DNA of 59,387 bases from a virus, in IMG/VR virus record IMGVR_UViG_3300027969_000005, positions 1 through 59,387 of that record; one strand, 5' to 3'. Made by a program: the position numbers and the translations under genes. How positions within the stretch are numbered: the stretch's first letter is position 1; each line of letters starts with the position of its first letter. Positions 55,974 to 59,387 of this stretch are shown piece after piece. A model generated the notes under the pieces. It was not told the origin of the DNA. It worked only from the letters and a program-made list of their open reading frames with translations, and ran no database searches.

Positions 55974-56615
55974 TCAGATCCCCACGGGAATTGTGGTGTA
56001 ACCATATGGCAGGCCCACCAAGGCTGTTTTGATGATGGTTGTGGGCGTCAGAAGCGCACCGGCGGCGACGGCAGCGCCGGTGAGATAGGTAAACGCCATG
56101 GCTGAGGTCACGACAACGCTATAGAAGCCCGCAGCGGCAGAATTGGTCAGCCCCTCGACGGCCACCTGATCATTGGTAGACAGGCCGTGGGCCACCCGGC
56201 ACGTCACGGCTATTGTGGTGGTACCGTTGGCCGTTACGGAGAGCAAGGACAGTGGGCGGCCATAGGTGATGCCATTGGTTAGCGGCATGACGGCATTGGG
56301 GTCTAGGCCCACAGGAGCGCCATATGGCTGCCCTGTGGCTGACCCGGCCTCATCGGTGATGAAACTCTCGACACGGGCATTGATGATCGGCGTAGGGTCT
56401 GCGGGCAGCACGATGGCGCGAAGCTGCTCTTGCGGCGTATCGGTGCAGCTATCGCAAACCAGAACACGGACATTTGCTAGCTGAGCGCCGCGCCAGTCAT
56501 ACTGCCATTTCAGATCAACGTGATTGTAGCGAAAGCCGCATCGATCGCAGATCGCATGCGCTCGAGGTGAGCTTGCGCTTGTTCTGGCCCGCCCGGCTTG
56601 AGATCCATACGCCAT
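55974..56615 (-). CDS. Virion protein with zinc-ribbon N-terminus, 213 aa
   Basis: C23-DR-C26 and C54-DS-C57 (ICDRCGFRY; LVCDSCTD) frame a short ribbon, then a PQEQLRAIVLPADPTP linker. The C-terminal beta domain (VTCRVAHGLSTNDQVAVEGL) is of the kind seen in phage fibres. This combination is common next to neck genes. Precise role unknown. Confidence 0.68.
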   Translation of the reverse strand: MAYGSQAGRARTSASSPRAHAICDRCGFRYNHVDLKWQYDWRGAQLANVRVLVCDSCTDTPQEQLRAIVLPADPTPIINARVESFITDEAGSATGQPYGAPVGLDPNAVMPLTNGITYGRPLSLLSVTANGTTTIAVTCRVAHGLSTNDQVAVEGLTNSAAAGFYSVVVTSAMAFTYLTGAAVAAGALLTPTTIIKTALVGLPYGYTTIPVGI

Positions 56616-56618
56616 GAT

Positions 56619-57308
56619 CTAAGCCCTAAAATAGCCAGAGATCATTGGGACGATGTACTGTTGGGCGGTTTCAATGTTCTGAGATGCGGCAATGCCGTAG
56701 GCCTCGTCGGCCAAGGGTTTGAGTAAGGCCACTTTATCGGGAGCCCAGATCAGGGCCAGACGTTCGGCAAGGCCAAAGGCAAAAGCCTCAAGAAAATAAT
56801 AGGGAAGTTCTGCCTGCTGAGCGTTGGTGAACTCTGCGTCCTGAATCTGGCGAACCCGGTAATAGTTGAGCGAGGTCTGAGTGCCATCAGGCACCGGCCA
56901 GAGGGTGACGGTTGGCGACAGAAGGCGGTCAAACCAAAAAACGGTCGGGAAGCCAGACTGTGTCGGATTGGGATATGACGCATATTCGGTGCGACTGATC
57001 GGCATGATCAGGCGGTTTGTCGGGGTCGCTCCGCTTGTCGTGTTGATGTAGGCATCAAGCATCACGATCGTGCTTGAGGGCACTGAGTAGGTGGACTGCC
57101 CGGCCACAAGTGGAACGGTCTGTAGATCGACTGTCCACAGGTTGACGCCCATAGACGACCACCGGCCAAGCAGCATGTTAGACGCCATGCGGGCGCTTTC
57201 CATGTGCTCTTGCAGAAGGGCCGTGTTTCGAATGCCGCAGAGATTGAACGCATATAGCGTTATCTCACCGATAGACGGGTTGAAGCTATAGGTGCCGGAT
57301 GTAGTCAT
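56619..57308 (-). CDS. Head-tail connector, P22 gp4-like, 229 aa
   Basis: Helical start (LLQEHMESARMASNMLLGRW), strand SMGVNLWTVDLQTVPLVAGQ, SRTEYASYPNPTQSGFPTVF and VTLWPVPDG, then C-terminal helix (YYFLEAFAFGLAERLALIWA). This order matches P22 gp4-type tail accessory factors that lock the portal after packaging. Neighbours fit. Confidence 0.78.
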   Translation of the reverse strand: MTTSGTYSFNPSIGEITLYAFNLCGIRNTALLQEHMESARMASNMLLGRWSSMGVNLWTVDLQTVPLVAGQSTYSVPSSTIVMLDAYINTTSGATPTNRLIMPISRTEYASYPNPTQSGFPTVFWFDRLLSPTVTLWPVPDGTQTSLNYYRVRQIQDAEFTNAQQAELPYYFLEAFAFGLAERLALIWAPDKVALLKPLADEAYGIAASQNIETAQQYIVPMISGYFRA

Positions 57309-57337
57309 TTTGCATCGGTCCTCTCTGTAGCGTCACC

Positions 57338-58048
57338 TTACTTCAGGGCGAGGAATTTTGAAACCGTTAGTGCGTTAATTAGCTGCTGCCCCATCGTGCC
57401 ATCGACGTTGTATTGCGCGGCTATGGCCCGCCACACCGCAGCGGCGAGGCTTTCGGGGGACAAGACGGACTGGCCGGTGATATTGGCCGCCAGATCGCCC
57501 GTGGCGTATGGCACCAAGGACAGTGAGCCTGCGCCCGATAGTGATGCCTGAACCGATGCAAAGGCCGTGAGGGTGGCTGCGACTGCGCCAGAACCCGTTA
57601 GATTATTGCTGATCAGTTCTAGCTTGCCGACCAGCGACGGTGGCGGTGTGACGTTGCCCGCGCCTGTGAGCGAGGCGATAAGCTGGGCGATTAGGGTCAG
57701 GTTGCCGTTGGTGATATCGCCCGCGCCAGTCAGGCTGGCGTCAGATGGCAGACCGCCCGCTAGGTTTCCGCTTGATACCCCGTTGCCGTAGATTTGGTTG
57801 CTTGACCCGATCTGGCCCGCCTTCTGCGGGATGAACCAAGACAGGGTTGGGTAGCTTCCGTTTGGCAGCGCATACAACGTCAGCGCCGTGGTCGTCATAT
57901 CCTGCATCATGCGGTTACGCCGACGACCGGACTGGACGAAATTACTCTGATTACCGCCGTGGATTGTGCCGGTTTGACCCGGCAAATAAGCACCAGTGTA
58001 TTTTAGCGGTAGCTTATTGTAATTGGAGTAATTCCCAACCAGAGCCAT
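57338..58048 (-). CDS. Repetitive virion protein, 236 aa
   Basis: N-terminal YSNYNKLPLKYTGAYLPGQT and a basic stretch (SGRRRNRMMQDM), then four to five diverged repeats of about 27 residues built on SLTGAGxxT/NLTGSGAVA (about 100-200), and a C-terminal WRAIAAQYNVDGTMGQQLIN helix. The repeats suggest a beta-helical shaft. It is in the neck/tail cluster; exact role unknown. Confidence 0.65.
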   Translation of the reverse strand: MALVGNYSNYNKLPLKYTGAYLPGQTGTIHGGNQSNFVQSGRRRNRMMQDMTTTALTLYALPNGSYPTLSWFIPQKAGQIGSSNQIYGNGVSSGNLAGGLPSDASLTGAGDITNGNLTLIAQLIASLTGAGNVTPPPSLVGKLELISNNLTGSGAVAATLTAFASVQASLSGAGSLSLVPYATGDLAANITGQSVLSPESLAAAVWRAIAAQYNVDGTMGQQLINALTVSKFLALK

Positions 58049-58049
58049 T

Positions 58050-59171
58050 TTAGCCCCACGCTACGTCGATAGAGCCATAGAACGCTGAGTTGACCGGAGT
58101 TGCTGCGCCTGCGTACATCAGCCATTGCAGATTGGCACCGTCATAAATACGGGGCATTGACGGAAGCTGATTGACCAAATCGCGCTCGGATGCCACGCCA
58201 ACCGTGGTAATCGGAAGCGTAAAGATTGGCTTGGCGAGAACCACGACCAGCGAGCCAGAAGTCATTGTGGCCGAAAGGTTGATGGTTTGAATAGACTGGA
58301 TGCCTGTGTCGCCTGCCGCCAATGGCATGAACGGACCATACTTGCCCGCACCCGTTCCGGTATGGACAAGCGCCCCTACAGGTGACGCTGTGTTGGCAAT
58401 CGGTAGTGAGGGGCTGGCAGGCGTCAAACGGCCCGACACGCCCGCCGCGTTAGTGTAACCTAGCTGGATGGTTGGCGTACCAGCGCCCATGACGACCGAA
58501 GGCACGATAAACGCCTGAACCCCCGCGCCTGTGGCATAGCGGGGCAGGGTTTGAGTTCCCGTGAATGATTGTGCGCCCGTCGTGGTAACTGACGACACGG
58601 TAAACATCGCAATCATATCAACCAGCATGAGTGTCGCCGGGGCCGTAGTTGCCGCCGCTGAGAACGCCGAGACGTTCAAGATATTCTTGATTGATGGCGA
58701 GACGGCACCGCCCGTGTACAGTCCGTTGGTCGTTGCCGTGCCTGTGATAGTCTGCGATGTGACGGTCTGAGAGATGCTGACGTTGTAGGTACCACCCGCG
58801 TTGGCACCTGTACCCGTACCAAGTGAAGTGATGTAGGTACCCGCCGTAACACCCGTGCCAGATAGCAGCATACCGACAGTAAAGCGGTTTGTGCCGTGGG
58901 TGGTGTCGGTAAACACCGTGCCTGAGATTGAGCCGCCTAGCGCAGCCGTCGTGGCACCGATAGACGTCGAGTCCGACAGGGACTGAAACGCTAGGTTTGC
59001 CGTCGATCCATGCGTCGAGTTCTGAAACGGATTGCCCGCGCCTGTGCTTAGGTCGTACCACTGGCCAGCGACCTGTGCCGTGACGGGAAGGGCGTTCTTG
59101 TTCCAGTCAGTGCGGTTAAACTGCGAGGCAGTAATCGCGCTGATGATTTGATCCATCGACTGAAGAGCCAT
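58050..59171 (-). CDS. Virion protein with inserted beta module, 373 aa
   Basis: N-terminal [35 protein letters not shown]; residues about 78-150 hold the mobile beta module ([32 protein letters not shown]). The rest is beta-rich and ends [20 protein letters not shown]. It looks paralogous to the 291-aa protein that crosses the window seam (similar GQW/GNP start and RIYDGAN/VIEDDAY end). Probably part of the head or neck. Confidence 0.68.
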   Translation of the reverse strand: MALQSMDQIISAITASQFNRTDWNKNALPVTAQVAGQWYDLSTGAGNPFQNSTHGSTANLAFQSLSDSTSIGATTAALGGSISGTVFTDTTHGTNRFTVGMLLSGTGVTAGTYITSLGTGTGANAGGTYNVSISQTVTSQTITGTATTNGLYTGGAVSPSIKNILNVSAFSAAATTAPATLMLVDMIAMFTVSSVTTTGAQSFTGTQTLPRYATGAGVQAFIVPSVVMGAGTPTIQLGYTNAAGVSGRLTPASPSLPIANTASPVGALVHTGTGAGKYGPFMPLAAGDTGIQSIQTINLSATMTSGSLVVVLAKPIFTLPITTVGVASERDLVNQLPSMPRIYDGANLQWLMYAGAATPVNSAFYGSIDVAWG

Positions 59172-59174
59172 GAG

Positions 59175-59387
59175 TTATCCCCAAACCGTTTGAATTGTGC
59201 CAATGAAGTTCGACTGGTTTAACTGGTTGAAACCGGGGTTCATTAGCATCGAAAGATAGGCGTCATCTTCGATGACAGGAAGATCAAAGAAATCCGTCAC
59301 AGGTGTGCGCTCGCCAGTAGTGCCGTTTTCCCGCAAGATGATCTGCTCAAGCGGCTTGACCAGAATGAATGCCAACAGACCGATATC
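59175..59387 (-). CDS. Virion structural protein (3' part; begins at 790)
   Basis: The downstream end of the 291-aa gene that starts at 790. The unique part here is 59175-59260; 59261-59387 repeats positions 1-127. It ends NPGFNQLNQSNFIGTIQTVWG before the TAA at 59175. The ATG at 59375 is only an internal Met of the joined protein. Confidence 0.75.
   Translation of the reverse strand, partial: DIGLLAFILVKPLEQIILRENGTTGERTPVTDFFDLPVIEDDAYLSMLMNPGFNQLNQSNFIGTIQTVWG
59261..59387. repeat. Terminal direct repeat, right copy
   Basis: Identical to 1-127. See the left copy: joining the two ends gives a continuous reading frame through the virion gene. Confidence 0.95.

Noticed and set aside
1-59387. 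Lysogeny module (integrase, attachment site)
   Set aside because: No tyrosine or serine recombinase, excisionase or tRNA-like attachment site was seen; the HTH protein alone is not enough.

Overview
The window is a 59,387-base assembly of a double-stranded DNA tailed phage. Its first 127 bases are repeated exactly at its end, so it reads as a circular (or circularly permuted) genome of about 59,260 unique bases opened inside a virion gene. The host is probably an alphaproteobacterium: the phage carries relatives of GcrA and GapR and a CtrA/OmpR-type DNA-binding domain, all typical of alphaproteobacterial cell-cycle control. Adaptor, nozzle and P22-like portal genes without a tail tape measure or sheath suggest a podovirus-like particle. 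No integrase, reverse transcriptase, CRISPR array, tRNA, DNA polymerase or RNA polymerase was found.

Layout. (1) 1-10,031, minus strand: small virion proteins, a 411-aa virion protein, the Mu gpT-like major capsid protein, a decoration-type protein, a scaffold-like protein, a GroES-like co-chaperonin and a long Gly-Gly-motif protein. (2) 10,111-18,970, minus: a 1,060-residue polyvalent-type protein, portal, and large and small terminase subunits. The large terminase is interrupted by an intein that contains an HNH endonuclease in a different reading frame. (3) 19,033-23,189, minus: a tightly overlapping operon of small genes, including a secreted Rap1a/Tai-like protein, a 49-aa membrane protein, a GapR relative and an HTH-metallophosphoesterase. 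(4) 23,190-23,615 is a divergent promoter region, followed by four small plus-strand genes and a terminator. (5) 24,873-32,843, minus: replication and regulation. It holds a protein ending in an SSB-like acidic tail, an iteron array, a primase-polymerase/helicase, a CtrA-like regulator, a RuvC-like resolvase, GcrA, and several small unknowns. (6) 32,991-34,774, plus: RecB-like nuclease, a probable ssDNA-binding protein and a small gene. (7) 34,743-36,183, minus: lysis cassette (M15 peptidase, holin, Rz, nested Rz1). (8) 36,180-59,375, minus: fibre proteins including four tandem seven-unit beta-propeller paralogues, ejection-type proteins including a lytic transglycosylase and an 1,823-aa Gln-rich protein with an internal S74-type chaperone domain, then nozzle, adaptors and virion proteins, joining back to position 790 across the sequence seam.

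How it fits together. Replication appears plasmid-like: iterons beside a PrimPol/RepA-type helicase, with the host supplying the polymerase, and with SSB-like proteins, a RecB-like nuclease and a RuvC-like enzyme processing intermediates. Several minus and plus promoters share a TTGACA box followed by a palindromic G/C-flanked A/T spacer, which suggests one regulator controls the early genes. Six small genes (56, 58, 49, 55, 42 and 52 aa) were found by hand between longer ORFs.
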